Shown here piece after piece: positions 36,879 to 43,989 of a DNA stretch of 64,000 nucleotides. The DNA is taken from NCBI RefSeq assembly GCF_029193575.1, contig NZ_JARGCS010000047.1, positions 266,001 to 330,000 on the forward strand, written 5' to 3'. The notes beneath the pieces were generated by a model, which saw only the letters and a list, made by a program, of their open reading frames with translations, did not search any database and was not told the DNA's origin. Source of the stretch: Pseudomonas entomophila (GTDB lineage Bacteria > Pseudomonadota > Gammaproteobacteria > Pseudomonadales > Pseudomonadaceae). A program made the position numbers and the translations under genes. Position 1 is the stretch's first letter; each line of letters opens with the position of its first letter.

Positions 36879-36916
36879 TTGCATGGTCGATTCTGAAGGA
36901 TTCCGTCCTTTGCATG
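36879..36916. repeat. TTGCATG direct repeats between algB and the BON gene
   Basis: TTGCATG occurs at 36879-36885 and 36910-36916, 31 bp apart (about three helical turns), about 66-105 bp upstream of the sigma-54 promoter at 36982. The position suits an upstream activator site; the binding protein is unknown. Confidence 0.35.
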
Positions 36917-36981
36917 CTAGCTGCTGCGTCCGTTATTGGCTAACAGATTGAAATATAAGGAGTTAGTGAGAAATTTCAGGC

Positions 36982-36996
36982 TGGCACGCAGGTTGC
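36982..36996 (+). promoter_or_regulatory. Sigma-54 promoter of the BON-domain gene
   Basis: TGGCACGCAGGTTGC: TGGCAC, five bases, TTGC, an exact match to the -24/-12 consensus with correct spacing. It lies 40 bp before the BON gene start. Confidence 0.88.
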
Positions 36997-37035
36997 GACG
37001 GTCTCTGGCTTTGTCAGTCAAAAGGAGAAGGCGCC

Positions 37036-37857
37036 ATGCCTGTCATCCCGAAGGCCACGCTGTTGGCCGCCAGCCTGTGCGCGGTACTCACACCCGCGTT
37101 CGCCGATCCGCTGCAGGACGCCCGCCTCGAGGGCGCCTTGCAGACCGCACTGTCGCTCAACAAGGTGCTCAACCCGTTCCGCATCGAGGTCACGGTCGAC
37201 GGTACGCGGGCGCGTCTTGGCGGCGAAGTGGAGAACGTGGTGGAGCGCGAGCTTGCCGAGCGCGTGGCGCTGGCCACCCGCGGTGTCGAGCAGGTGGACA
37301 ACCAGCTACAGGTCAACGCCGAGCTGGTGGAGCAAGCCCTGGAACGGCGCGCCTATGCCCAGCGCCTGGAGGACGCCACCCTCACCGCGATCATCCGTGC
37401 TCGCCTGTTGTGGAGCCGGGTCACCGAGCGCTCGCCCATCGAGGTCGAGAGCCGCGAAGGCGTGGTAACCCTGCGTGGGCGGGTCGACAGCATCGAGGCC
37501 AAGGAACTGGCCGGGGTGTTGGCGCGCACCAGCGACGGGGTCTATCTGGTCAACAACCTCGTCAGCCTGGATTCCGCTGCGTTGGCCAAGGCCCGAGAGA
37601 CGCCAGTCGACGCGTCCAGCGCTGCGCAGCCCAGCGACCGCTGGATCGTCGACAAGATCCAGGCCAGCTACCGCTACAGCCGCAACCTGGATGGCCTGAA
37701 CATCAAGGTCGCCAGCGCCGAAGGCGTGGTGCGGCTGTCGGGCGAGGTGGTGAGCAGCGAGCAAAAGACCATTGCCCAGGAGATCGCCCGGCAGATCGTC
37801 GGTGTGCGGGGTGTGGACGCCGACATGTTGCGTGTAGCGATCAAGGTCGAGGGATGA
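37036..37857 (+). CDS. Secreted protein with three BON domains
   Basis: 273 residues. A Sec signal peptide (MPVIPKATLLAASLCAVLTPAFA) precedes three BON repeats (about 28-95, 105-175 and 195-270; each contains a V-T-V-D-G-x-R-x-L-x-G or V-x-L-R/S-G-x-V pattern followed by a VxxVxxVxNxL-like helix). BON proteins such as OsmY bind membranes or protect periplasmic proteins during stress. Expression is predicted from the sigma-54 promoter just upstream, divergent from algB. AAAGGAGAAGG precedes the ATG. Confidence 0.88.
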   Translation: MPVIPKATLLAASLCAVLTPAFADPLQDARLEGALQTALSLNKVLNPFRIEVTVDGTRARLGGEVENVVERELAERVALATRGVEQVDNQLQVNAELVEQALERRAYAQRLEDATLTAIIRARLLWSRVTERSPIEVESREGVVTLRGRVDSIEAKELAGVLARTSDGVYLVNNLVSLDSAALAKARETPVDASSAAQPSDRWIVDKIQASYRYSRNLDGLNIKVASAEGVVRLSGEVVSSEQKTIAQEIARQIVGVRGVDADMLRVAIKVEG

Positions 37858-37876
37858 ATCGTGCAAAACGCACGAG

Positions 37877-37930
37877 GCGCCGAGGGCCATCGTGCAGGAT
37901 ACGTCCTCAAGGCGCTTCGGTATTTTTATT
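37877..37930 (+). terminator. Probable terminator after the BON gene
   Basis: GCGCCGAGG (37877-37885) pairs with CCTC-AA-GGCGC (37905-37915), followed by TTCGGTATTTTTATT. A second perfect dyad TCGTGC-AAAAC-GCACGA (37859-37875) overlaps its left side. Confidence 0.6.
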
Positions 37931-37970
37931 AAGTTATTGATTTTTAAATACTTTTTTGAAAGAAAAAGGC

Positions 37971-37986
37971 TGGCACGCAGGCTGCA
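37971..37986 (+). promoter_or_regulatory. Second sigma-54 promoter
   Basis: TGGCACGCAGGCTGCA: its first eleven bases are identical to those of the promoter at 36982, with CTGC in place of TTGC. It is preceded by an AT-rich stretch (37921-37968), as is common for activator or IHF sites, and lies 47 bp before the next gene. Confidence 0.82.
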
Positions 37987-38032
37987 ATGATCCTCCCAGG
38001 TTTGGATAACAAGTACAGCAGGAGGAGCCGGC

Positions 38033-38317
38033 ATGAACCGCCAATCCGTCAACCGCCCGCAGATCGCCGCACTGCCCGTTCACCAGTTCCTGTACCTGGG
38101 CATGGCGCTGCTGCTGACCCTGGCCGCTGGCCAGGCGTACCACAGCTGGCAGACCGCTCGCCTGGCCGACCAGGTGGCGGCGCAGACTGCATTGTTGACC
38201 CAGTTCCAGGCGACTCGTGCCAACACGCTGGTCAAGGCCACCCAGCCACTGCCGGTGGCCAAAACCGCGCCGGGCACGGTGGAAAGCATCGTTCCCCAGC
38301 AGCGCTGGGTGTTCTGA
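38033..38317 (+). CDS. Small single-helix membrane protein of unknown function
   Basis: 94 residues with one hydrophobic segment (about 18-38, QFLYLGMALLLTLAAGQAY) and a polar C-terminal part with predicted coiled-coil tendency (SWQTARLADQVAAQTALLTQFQATRANTL). I do not recognise the family. GGAGGAG lies upstream of the ATG. It is the first gene after the second sigma-54 promoter and is followed by DUF1328 and Ivy-like genes, suggesting one envelope-stress unit. Confidence 0.8.
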   Translation: MNRQSVNRPQIAALPVHQFLYLGMALLLTLAAGQAYHSWQTARLADQVAAQTALLTQFQATRANTLVKATQPLPVAKTAPGTVESIVPQQRWVF

Positions 38318-38374
38318 GCCCGGCGCTGATCCCTCGCTGAAACGCTCGATCCCAAAAAAGAAAGGAGAACCACC

Positions 38375-38536
38375 ATGCTGAGTTGGGCAATCACATTCCT
38401 GATCATCGCCATCATCGCCGCTGTGTTGGGCTTCGGTGGTATCGCCGGCGCCGCTACCGGTATCGCGAAGATCCTGTTCATCGTCTTCCTGGTGCTGTTC
38501 GTGGCTTCCTTCTTCTTCGGACGCGGTAGAGGTTGA
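38375..38536 (+). CDS. DUF1328 small membrane protein (YtjA family)
   Basis: 53 residues, too short for most gene finders. Two hydrophobic segments with a glycine-rich turn: WAITFLIIAIIAAVLGFGGI and ILFIVFLVLFVASFFFG, ending in GRGRG. This is the DUF1328/YtjA signature of tiny two-helix inner membrane proteins. AAAGGAG is seven bases before ATG 38375. The next gene starts two bases after its stop. Function unknown; such genes are often stress-induced. Confidence 0.9.
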   Translation: MLSWAITFLIIAIIAAVLGFGGIAGAATGIAKILFIVFLVLFVASFFFGRGRG

Positions 38537-38538
38537 CG

Positions 38539-39009
38539 ATGAGCAGGATGCTTCGTACCGCCCTGGCCACCGCCCTGCTGTTGGGCGGTGGTTCGGTGGC
38601 GATGGCGGCCAATGATGGCCAGGTCCGGGCCAACCAGTTGTTGGGCTCGGACCCCGACTACCGGGAAACCTGGCAATCGACGATCAAAAAGGAAGAGCGC
38701 CTGCCGGAATGGGTGATCAACCTCAGTGGCAGTTCCCCACAGCAGATGTCGGCGGTCATGGAGGATGGCGACAAGTTCCTGGTCGGTCCGCTGTGTGAAG
38801 CGGACGACAAGTGCACCTACAAGCGGTTGATCGTGGCGTTCAGTTGGGACAAGGACAAAGCCTACGGGATGCTCGTGGAAGTGCCCGAAGGCCTGCCGTC
38901 GGACAAGTCGCCGACCCGCCACGCGGATTACCGCTGGCTGGGCAAGCCGGACGACGGCATGAAGACCCTGCTGCAAGAACAGTTGAAGCGCGACCCGAAT
39001 TGGTACTGA
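38539..39009 (+). CDS. Ivy-family periplasmic protein (Ivyp2-like)
   Basis: 156 residues from ATG 38539 (AGAGG upstream). Signal peptide ends SVAMAAN. The mature protein resembles the Ivy family of vertebrate lysozyme inhibitors (LVGPLC ... LIVAFSWDKDKAYGMLVEVP ... WLGKPDDGMK). The inhibitory loop, CKPHDC in E. coli Ivy with its lysozyme-plugging histidine, is here CEADDKC (C86-C92), one residue longer and without histidine. It probably corresponds to the second P. aeruginosa Ivy homologue (PA5481) near algB, and may not inhibit C-type lysozyme. Confidence 0.82.
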   Translation: MSRMLRTALATALLLGGGSVAMAANDGQVRANQLLGSDPDYRETWQSTIKKEERLPEWVINLSGSSPQQMSAVMEDGDKFLVGPLCEADDKCTYKRLIVAFSWDKDKAYGMLVEVPEGLPSDKSPTRHADYRWLGKPDDGMKTLLQEQLKRDPNWY

Positions 39010-39033
39010 CCAACGGTGGCGCGCTGTCACGAT

Positions 39034-39069
39034 ATAGAAGCTGAACCTATCTATCGTTCAGGCTTCTAT
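39034..39069 (+). terminator. Hairpin after the Ivy-like gene
   Basis: ATAGAAGCTGAAC (39034-39046) pairs with GTTCAGGCTTCTAT (39056-39069) with one bulged base. It starts 24 bp after the stop codon. There is no T-tract, so termination is likely but not certain. Confidence 0.5.
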
Positions 39070-39196
39070 GATGCGCCGCCCCGAGGACGGGCGGCACATG
39101 ACCAAGGGGCCGGGCTGTTCTGACTGTTGTAGGGTCGGAGTGGCCTAGGGGTACAGGGAGTACCTCCGCAATGGGCTGGGTCAGGTGAGATGGCAT

Positions 39197-39251
39197 CGGA
39201 AGTTTCAGGTCAGTCGTGTCGGAAAGGCACCTAAAGCTGACCTGACTTCCG
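39197..39251. other. Long inverted repeat in the 730-bp gap before gltP
   Basis: CGGAAGTTTCAGGTCAG (39197-39213) pairs with CTGACCTGACTTCCG (39237-39251) with a two-base bulge. The intergenic region 39010-39739 has no supportable protein gene; it holds this hairpin, a further ATGCCG-ATT-CGGCAT hairpin (39516-39530) and two AauR-like dyads. An RNA gene here is possible, but no terminator or promoter was recognised. Confidence 0.45.
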
Positions 39252-39376
39252 AAGCATCTATGTAAGGCGATTCGTCCTTCCTTGTAGCTTCTTTCCTTCG
39301 AGACACATTTTGACGTAACCGTACATCGAAATTTTTTCCCCTCCCGCAACACCTTCTCCAGGTGTCATTTCAGCCA

Positions 39377-39390
39377 TTCGGATTGTCGAA
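39377..39390. promoter_or_regulatory. Half-matching AauR-like site upstream of gltP
   Basis: TTCGGATTGTCGAA matches the TTCGG-N4-CCGAA pattern with one mismatch (TCGAA for CCGAA). It lies 77 bp upstream of the perfect site. Confidence 0.45.
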
Positions 39391-39450
39391 CACGCCATCC
39401 ATACACCCGAGCGAATACCGTCGTTTCTGCCTAAATATGGCGCTTTGGTC

Positions 39451-39470
39451 TTGTTCGGAAATCCGAACAA
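39451..39470. promoter_or_regulatory. AauR-like dyad upstream of gltP
   Basis: TTGTTCGGAAATCCGAACAA is a perfect dyad (nine-base arms, two-base centre). Its core TTCGG-N4-CCGAA at 39454-39467 fits the motif I recall for AauR, the sigma-54 activator of acidic amino acid uptake in P. putida. It lies about 270 bp upstream of gltP, a usual enhancer distance. No convincing -24/-12 promoter was found nearby. Confidence 0.6.
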
Positions 39471-39739
39471 TGAAATCACGCGCCCTGGGGCGGTGCGTTT
39501 TTAACGGGTTGCATCATGCCGATTCGGCATGGGCTACTCGTTTACGGCATTAGACTGCCCCCCTCCACGTCGCAATAGTTGCCGCCTTTTTTCGCTGGCC
39601 GAGCGTTCGTTCGCTCGCTCGCGGTGACCTTCGAAGGGGTCGCCGGACGGAAGCCAAACGCTGCCCGTGACGTTGCCAAAGGCTCTGGGACGCGCTTTTC
39701 GGTCCGGTTCCCAATGACCACTACAACAAAGGTAATGAC

Positions 39740-41074
39740 ATGAAGAAGGCAAAACTTAGCCTCGCCTGGCAGATCGTCATCGGTCTGGTACTGGGTGTTG
39801 CGGTCGGCGCGCTGCTGAATCATTTCAGTGCGGAAAAGGCATGGTGGATCAGTAACGTCCTCCAGCCCGCTGGCGACATCTTCATTCGCCTGATCAAGAT
39901 GATCGTTGTCCCGATCGTGATTTCGTCGCTGATCGTGGGTATCGCCGGGGTTGGCGACGCGAAGAAACTGGGCAGCATTGGCCTGAAGACCATCCTCTAC
40001 TTCGAGGTGGTGACCACCCTCGCCATCGTTGTCGGCCTGGTGCTGGCCAACGTGTTCCACCCAGGCGCCGGCATCGACATGAGCACCCTGGGCACCGTCG
40101 ATATCTCCAAGTACCAGGCCACCGCGGCTGAGGTGCAGCATGAGCATGCGTTCATCGAGACGCTGCTGAACCTGATCCCGTCGAACATCTTCGCGGCGCT
40201 GATGCGTGGCGAGATGCTGCCGATCATCTTCTTCTCGGTGATGTTCGGCATGGGCCTGTCGAGCCTCAACGCCGACCTGCGCGAGCCGCTGGTGCGGACC
40301 TTCCAGGGCGTGTCGGAGACCATGTTCAAGGTCACCCACATGATCATGAACTACGCCCCGATCGGCGTGTTCGCCCTGATCGCCGCGACCGTCGCCAACT
40401 TCGGCTTCGCCTCGCTGCTGCCGCTGGCCAAGCTGGTGCTGCTGGTGTACTTCGCCATCGCCTTCTTCGCCTTCATGGTGCTGGGCCTGGTGGCGCGCGT
40501 GTTCGGCTTCTCGATCATCAAGATCATGCGCATCATGAAGGACGAGCTGATCCTCGCGTACTCCACCTCCAGCTCCGAAACCGTGCTGCCGCGCGTGATC
40601 GAGAAGATGGAGAAATACGGTGCGCCGAAGTCGATCTGCTCGTTCGTGGTGCCGACCGGCTATTCGTTCAACCTCGACGGCTCGACCCTGTACCAGAGCA
40701 TCGCGGCGATCTTCATCGCCCAGCTGTACGGCATCGACTTGTCGTGGAGCCAGCAACTGCTGCTGGTGCTGACCCTGATGGTCACCTCCAAGGGCATCGC
40801 CGGTGTGCCGGGCGTTTCCTTCGTGGTGCTGCTGGCCACCCTGGGCAGCGTGGGCATTCCGCTGGAAGGCCTGGCGTTCATCGCCGGTGTGGACCGCATC
40901 ATGGACATGGCCCGTACCGCGCTGAACGTGGTGGGTAACGCCCTGGCGGCGGTGGTCATCGCCAAGTGGCAGGGGATGTACGACGCCGAGAAAGGCGAGG
41001 CGTACTACCGCTCGCTGGTGCTGGAAAAGAGCAACAAGGACGCTGTGGTGGTGGGCGAGGCCGCCAAGCAGTGA
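39740..41074 (+). CDS. gltP: Glutamate/aspartate:proton symporter GltP
   Basis: 444 residues of the DAACS family with eight membrane helices and two hairpins. Signature parts: serine-rich hairpin tip STSSSETVLPRV, the NFxxDGSTLYQS-type helix 7 (FNLDGSTLYQSIAAIFIAQL), TSKGIAGVPG and the substrate-binding helix 8 (DRIMDMARTALNVVGNALAAVVI). It imports glutamate and aspartate with protons. AauR-like sites upstream suggest induction by acidic amino acids. An intrinsic terminator follows. Confidence 0.95.
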   Translation: MKKAKLSLAWQIVIGLVLGVAVGALLNHFSAEKAWWISNVLQPAGDIFIRLIKMIVVPIVISSLIVGIAGVGDAKKLGSIGLKTILYFEVVTTLAIVVGLVLANVFHPGAGIDMSTLGTVDISKYQATAAEVQHEHAFIETLLNLIPSNIFAALMRGEMLPIIFFSVMFGMGLSSLNADLREPLVRTFQGVSETMFKVTHMIMNYAPIGVFALIAATVANFGFASLLPLAKLVLLVYFAIAFFAFMVLGLVARVFGFSIIKIMRIMKDELILAYSTSSSETVLPRVIEKMEKYGAPKSICSFVVPTGYSFNLDGSTLYQSIAAIFIAQLYGIDLSWSQQLLLVLTLMVTSKGIAGVPGVSFVVLLATLGSVGIPLEGLAFIAGVDRIMDMARTALNVVGNALAAVVIAKWQGMYDAEKGEAYYRSLVLEKSNKDAVVVGEAAKQ

Positions 41075-41092
41075 GCCGGATGCGCTGAAGCG

Positions 41093-41119
41093 AAAAGCCT
41101 CGATTCGTCGGGGCTTTTT
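41093..41119 (+). terminator. Rho-independent terminator of gltP
   Basis: AAAAGCC (41093-41099) pairs with GGCTTTT (41112-41118), with TCG/CG in the inner stem and a run of T. It starts 19 bp after the stop codon. Confidence 0.85.
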
Positions 41120-41126
41120 GTTGCCT

Positions 41127-41157
41127 GCGAGGGCCCATCGCGGGGCGCAGCCCTCGC
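41127..41157. repeat. REP-like hairpin
   Basis: GCGAGGGC (41127-41134) and GCCCTCGC (41150-41157) flank the REP core CATCGCGGGGC. It lies between gltP and the SpmAB-like gene. Confidence 0.65.
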
Positions 41158-41223
41158 CCGCAATCTCCAGCCAGGCCCCGGATGCGCTATCATCCGGGGC
41201 ATTTTTCATGGGGGAACACACGG

Positions 41224-42453
41224 ATGCTAAACGGCCTATGGCTCGGTTTTTTCCTGGTGGCAGCCATCTCCGCCTTCGCCCAGTGGCTGGTCGGTGGCAA
41301 TGCCGGCATCTTCGCCGCGATGGTCGAGAGCATCTTCGCCATGGCCAAGCTCTCGGTGGAGGTCATGGTCCTGCTGTTCGGCACCCTCACCCTCTGGCTG
41401 GGCTTCCTGAAAATCGCTGAACAGGCCGGCATCGTCGAATGGCTGGCCAAGGTGCTCGGCCCACTGTTCGCCCGCCTGATGCCCGAAGTGCCGCCCGGCC
41501 ACCCGGCCCTGGGCCTGATCACCATGAACTTCGCCGCCAATGGCCTGGGCTTGGACAACGCCGCCACACCCATCGGCCTGAAGGCCATGCGCGCCCTGCA
41601 AGAGCTCAACCCCAGCAGCACCACCGCGAGCAACGCGCAAATCCTGTTCCTGGTCCTCAACGCCTCGTCGCTGACCCTGCTGCCGGTCACCATCTTCATG
41701 TACCGCGCCCAACAAGGCGCCACCGACCCGACCCTGGTGTTCCTGCCGATTCTCCTGGCCACCAGCGCCTCGACCCTGGTGGGCCTGCTGTCGGTCGCGG
41801 TGATGCAGCGCCTGCGCCTGTGGGACCCGGTGGTGCTCGCCTACCTGATCCCCGGCGCCCTGCTGCTGGGCGGCTTCATGGCGTTCCTCGGCACCCTCTC
41901 GGCGGCGGCGCTGGCCAGCCTGTCGTCGCTCCTCGGCAACCTCACCCTGTTCGGGGTGATCATGCTGTTCCTGGTGATCGGCGCGCTGCGCCGGGTGAAG
42001 GTGTACGAAGCCTTCGTCGAAGGCGCCAAGGAAGGCTTCGACGTGGCCAAGGGCTTGCTGCCGTACCTGGTCGCCATGCTCTGCGCGGTCGGCGTGCTGC
42101 GCGCTTCCGGGGCGCTGGAACTGGCACTGGACGGCATCCGTCACACGGTCGAATGGATGGGCATGGACACCCGCTTCGTCGAGGGCCTGCCCACCGCGCT
42201 GGTCAAGCCGTTCTCAGGCAGCGCGGCGCGGGCCATGCTGATCGAGACCATGCAAACCCACGGCGTCGACAGCTTCCCGGCGCTGGTGGCAGCGACCATC
42301 CAGGGCAGCACCGAAACCACCTTCTACGTGCTGGCGGTGTACTTCGGCGCGGTCGGCATCCAGCGTGTGCGCCACGCCGTGGGCTGCGCCCTGCTGGCGG
42401 AGCTTTGCGGGGTGATCGCGGCGATCTTCGTCTGCTACTGGTTCTTCGCCTGA
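41224..42453 (+). CDS. SpmA/SpmB-like nucleoside-recognition membrane protein
   Basis: 409 residues from ATG 41224 (GGGGGA seven bases upstream). It is a fusion of two Gate/nucleoside-recognition halves corresponding to SpmA and SpmB of sporulating bacteria; the first half holds NFAANGLGLDNAATPIGLKAM and the second GSAARAMLIETMQTHG and STETTFYVLAVYFGAVGI. About ten membrane helices. The natural substrate in non-sporulating bacteria is unknown; the family is related to nucleoside transporters. Its last 19 bases overlap the convergent lipoprotein gene. Confidence 0.9.
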   Translation: MLNGLWLGFFLVAAISAFAQWLVGGNAGIFAAMVESIFAMAKLSVEVMVLLFGTLTLWLGFLKIAEQAGIVEWLAKVLGPLFARLMPEVPPGHPALGLITMNFAANGLGLDNAATPIGLKAMRALQELNPSSTTASNAQILFLVLNASSLTLLPVTIFMYRAQQGATDPTLVFLPILLATSASTLVGLLSVAVMQRLRLWDPVVLAYLIPGALLLGGFMAFLGTLSAAALASLSSLLGNLTLFGVIMLFLVIGALRRVKVYEAFVEGAKEGFDVAKGLLPYLVAMLCAVGVLRASGALELALDGIRHTVEWMGMDTRFVEGLPTALVKPFSGSAARAMLIETMQTHGVDSFPALVAATIQGSTETTFYVLAVYFGAVGIQRVRHAVGCALLAELCGVIAAIFVCYWFFA

Positions 42454-43052
42454 GCCTGCGCGGCCTGGGCCACGGTCCAGTCCACCACCTGTGCCGCCAG
42501 TTGGTCGCTGGCCGCACCGAAGCCGCTGACCACCGCTGGCACCTGGGTACCGCCCAGGGGCCGGCGCACCTCGAAGCGCTGGCTGGCGAGGATGCGCTGG
42601 TTGCGCCCCTGCACCAGCCGAGCGTCATAGCGGATCACCACCTCGACGCCCCCCGCCCGGTACTCGCTCTGGAATGCCTGCAGCTCGCCGGCCAGCTCGT
42701 AGTCGGCTTGCAGGTTGCTGTCGTCGGCGCTCAGGCGCTGCACCCGGCCATCACGCTGGAAACCGTCGAGCAGGCGGTTGCGCAGCAACAGCGGCACCGG
42801 GTCGCTCCAGCGCGCGCCCTTGTAGCTGCTGAGCACGTCGCCCTGGGGGATCACGGCGATGCGCGGCCCGGCCAGGGCCTCGCTGGCCAGCGGCTTGTTC
42901 AGGCGCAGCGACCAGTCCAGCGGCGTGGCGCTGCGGCTGGCCTGGTTCACCGGCAGGCGGTAGATGTCCACCGGTTCGCTCTGCGGCAGGATCGAGCAGG
43001 CGCCGGCCAGGCTCAGCGCGGCGCCCAGGGCGAGAAGGCGAAGCGGCCTCAT
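42435..43052 (-). CDS. ABC-type transport auxiliary lipoprotein (MCE system)
   Basis: 205 residues. The signal sequence MRPLRLLALGAALSLAGAC ends in a lipid-attachment cysteine. The domain (VDIYRLPVNQASRSATPLDWSLRLNKP, IAVIPQGDVLSSYKGARWSDPVPLLLRNRLLDGFQ) is the PqiC/DUF330-like family found with MCE transporters, predicted to sit in the outer membrane. Its start overlaps the MlaD-like stop (ATGA), and its 3' end overlaps the convergent SpmAB-like gene by 19 bp. Last gene of a four-gene operon. Confidence 0.9.
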   Translation of the reverse strand: MRPLRLLALGAALSLAGACSILPQSEPVDIYRLPVNQASRSATPLDWSLRLNKPLASEALAGPRIAVIPQGDVLSSYKGARWSDPVPLLLRNRLLDGFQRDGRVQRLSADDSNLQADYELAGELQAFQSEYRAGGVEVVIRYDARLVQGRNQRILASQRFEVRRPLGGTQVPAVVSGFGAASDQLAAQVVDWTVAQAAQAQAKNQ

Positions 43053-43987
43053 GGCTGGAACTCCTTGTTCGGGTCGCGGCCCAGCAGGTAGCCGCTGGGG
43101 TCGGCCTCCAGGCGTCGGGAGATGCCCTTGAGGGCGTTGAGGGTTTCGCGTAGTTCGCGGATCGCCGGGGCCAGCTGGTTCAGGCCCTGGGCGCCGTCGT
43201 CGAGGGCTTCGCGGTTGTGCTTGAGCAGGTCGTTGATGGTCGCGCTGCTGTCGGCCAGCGACCGCATGGCCTGCTCGGCGCTGCCGATCGCCTGCTTGCC
43301 TTCGCCGCCGAGCAGGTTGTTGGCGTTGCGCATCAGCGCCTGGGTTTCGGCCAGGGTGGCGTTGGCCTGCTTGCCGACCTGGGCCAGTTGCTCGATGGCC
43401 TGGGCGATACCGCCCTTCTGGCTGGCGAAGGCGCCGGTGGTCTGCTCCAGGTTCGCCAGGGTGTTGCTCAGGCGGGTGATGTTGCCCTCGGAGAACATCT
43501 GGTTGGCGTTGTGCAGCAGCAGGTTGATGTTGGTCACCAGGTCGCTGCTGTCGTTGAGCAGCCGCGAGATCGGCGACGGCGAGGCGACGATCACCGGCAG
43601 CTTGCCGTCCTTGCCCTTGAGCTCCGGGCTGTGCGGCGTGCCGCCGCTGAGTTGGATGAATGAGGTGCCGGTGACCCCGGCCAGGGTCAGCTTGGCCTGG
43701 GTGTCCTCCTTGACCGGCGTGTCGCCGCTCAGGCGGATGCGCGCCAGCACCCGGCGCGGGTCTTGCGGGTCGAGGCGCAAGGTGGTGACGTCGCCGACCT
43801 TGATGCCGTTGTATTGCACCGAGCTGCCCCGGGACAGCCCCGAGACCGCCTCGTTGAACACCACTTCGTAGTCCTTGAAGGCGTCGTCGACGCTGGATTT
43901 GGTCAGCCACAGGCCGAACAGCATGGCCGCGGCCACCACCAGGACGGTGACCAGGCCGATCAGCACGTGATGCGCTCGGGTTTCCAT
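43049..43987 (-). CDS. MlaD-family MCE protein
   Basis: 312 residues. One N-terminal membrane helix (about 8-30) and an MCE domain (about 38-120: YEVVFNEAVSGLSRGSSVQYNGIKVGDVTTLRLDPQDP), followed by a long helical C-terminal tail (about 150-300) with repeated polar/leucine heptads (LNDSSDLVTNINLLLHNANQM and on). The length exceeds MlaD (about 183) and resembles the extended MCE proteins that form a tube or needle. It is inferred to carry lipids across the periplasm. Starts two bases after the ATPase stop, with AGGAG. Confidence 0.92.
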   Translation of the reverse strand: METRAHHVLIGLVTVLVVAAAMLFGLWLTKSSVDDAFKDYEVVFNEAVSGLSRGSSVQYNGIKVGDVTTLRLDPQDPRRVLARIRLSGDTPVKEDTQAKLTLAGVTGTSFIQLSGGTPHSPELKGKDGKLPVIVASPSPISRLLNDSSDLVTNINLLLHNANQMFSEGNITRLSNTLANLEQTTGAFASQKGGIAQAIEQLAQVGKQANATLAETQALMRNANNLLGGEGKQAIGSAEQAMRSLADSSATINDLLKHNREALDDGAQGLNQLAPAIRELRETLNALKGISRRLEADPSGYLLGRDPNKEFQP

Positions 43988-43989
43988 CG

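Noticed and set aside
36982..36996. Reading the sigma-54 site as an algB promoter
   Set aside because: Its orientation is plus, toward the BON gene, while algB lies on the minus strand.
39258..39479. 73-residue minus-strand reading frame in the gap before gltP
   Set aside because: No ribosome site or family resemblance, and it crosses the AauR-like dyad; treated as non-coding.
39687..39701. TGGGACGCGCTTTTC as a sigma-54 promoter of gltP
   Set aside because: It lacks the invariant GC of the -12 element (TTTC in place of TTGC).
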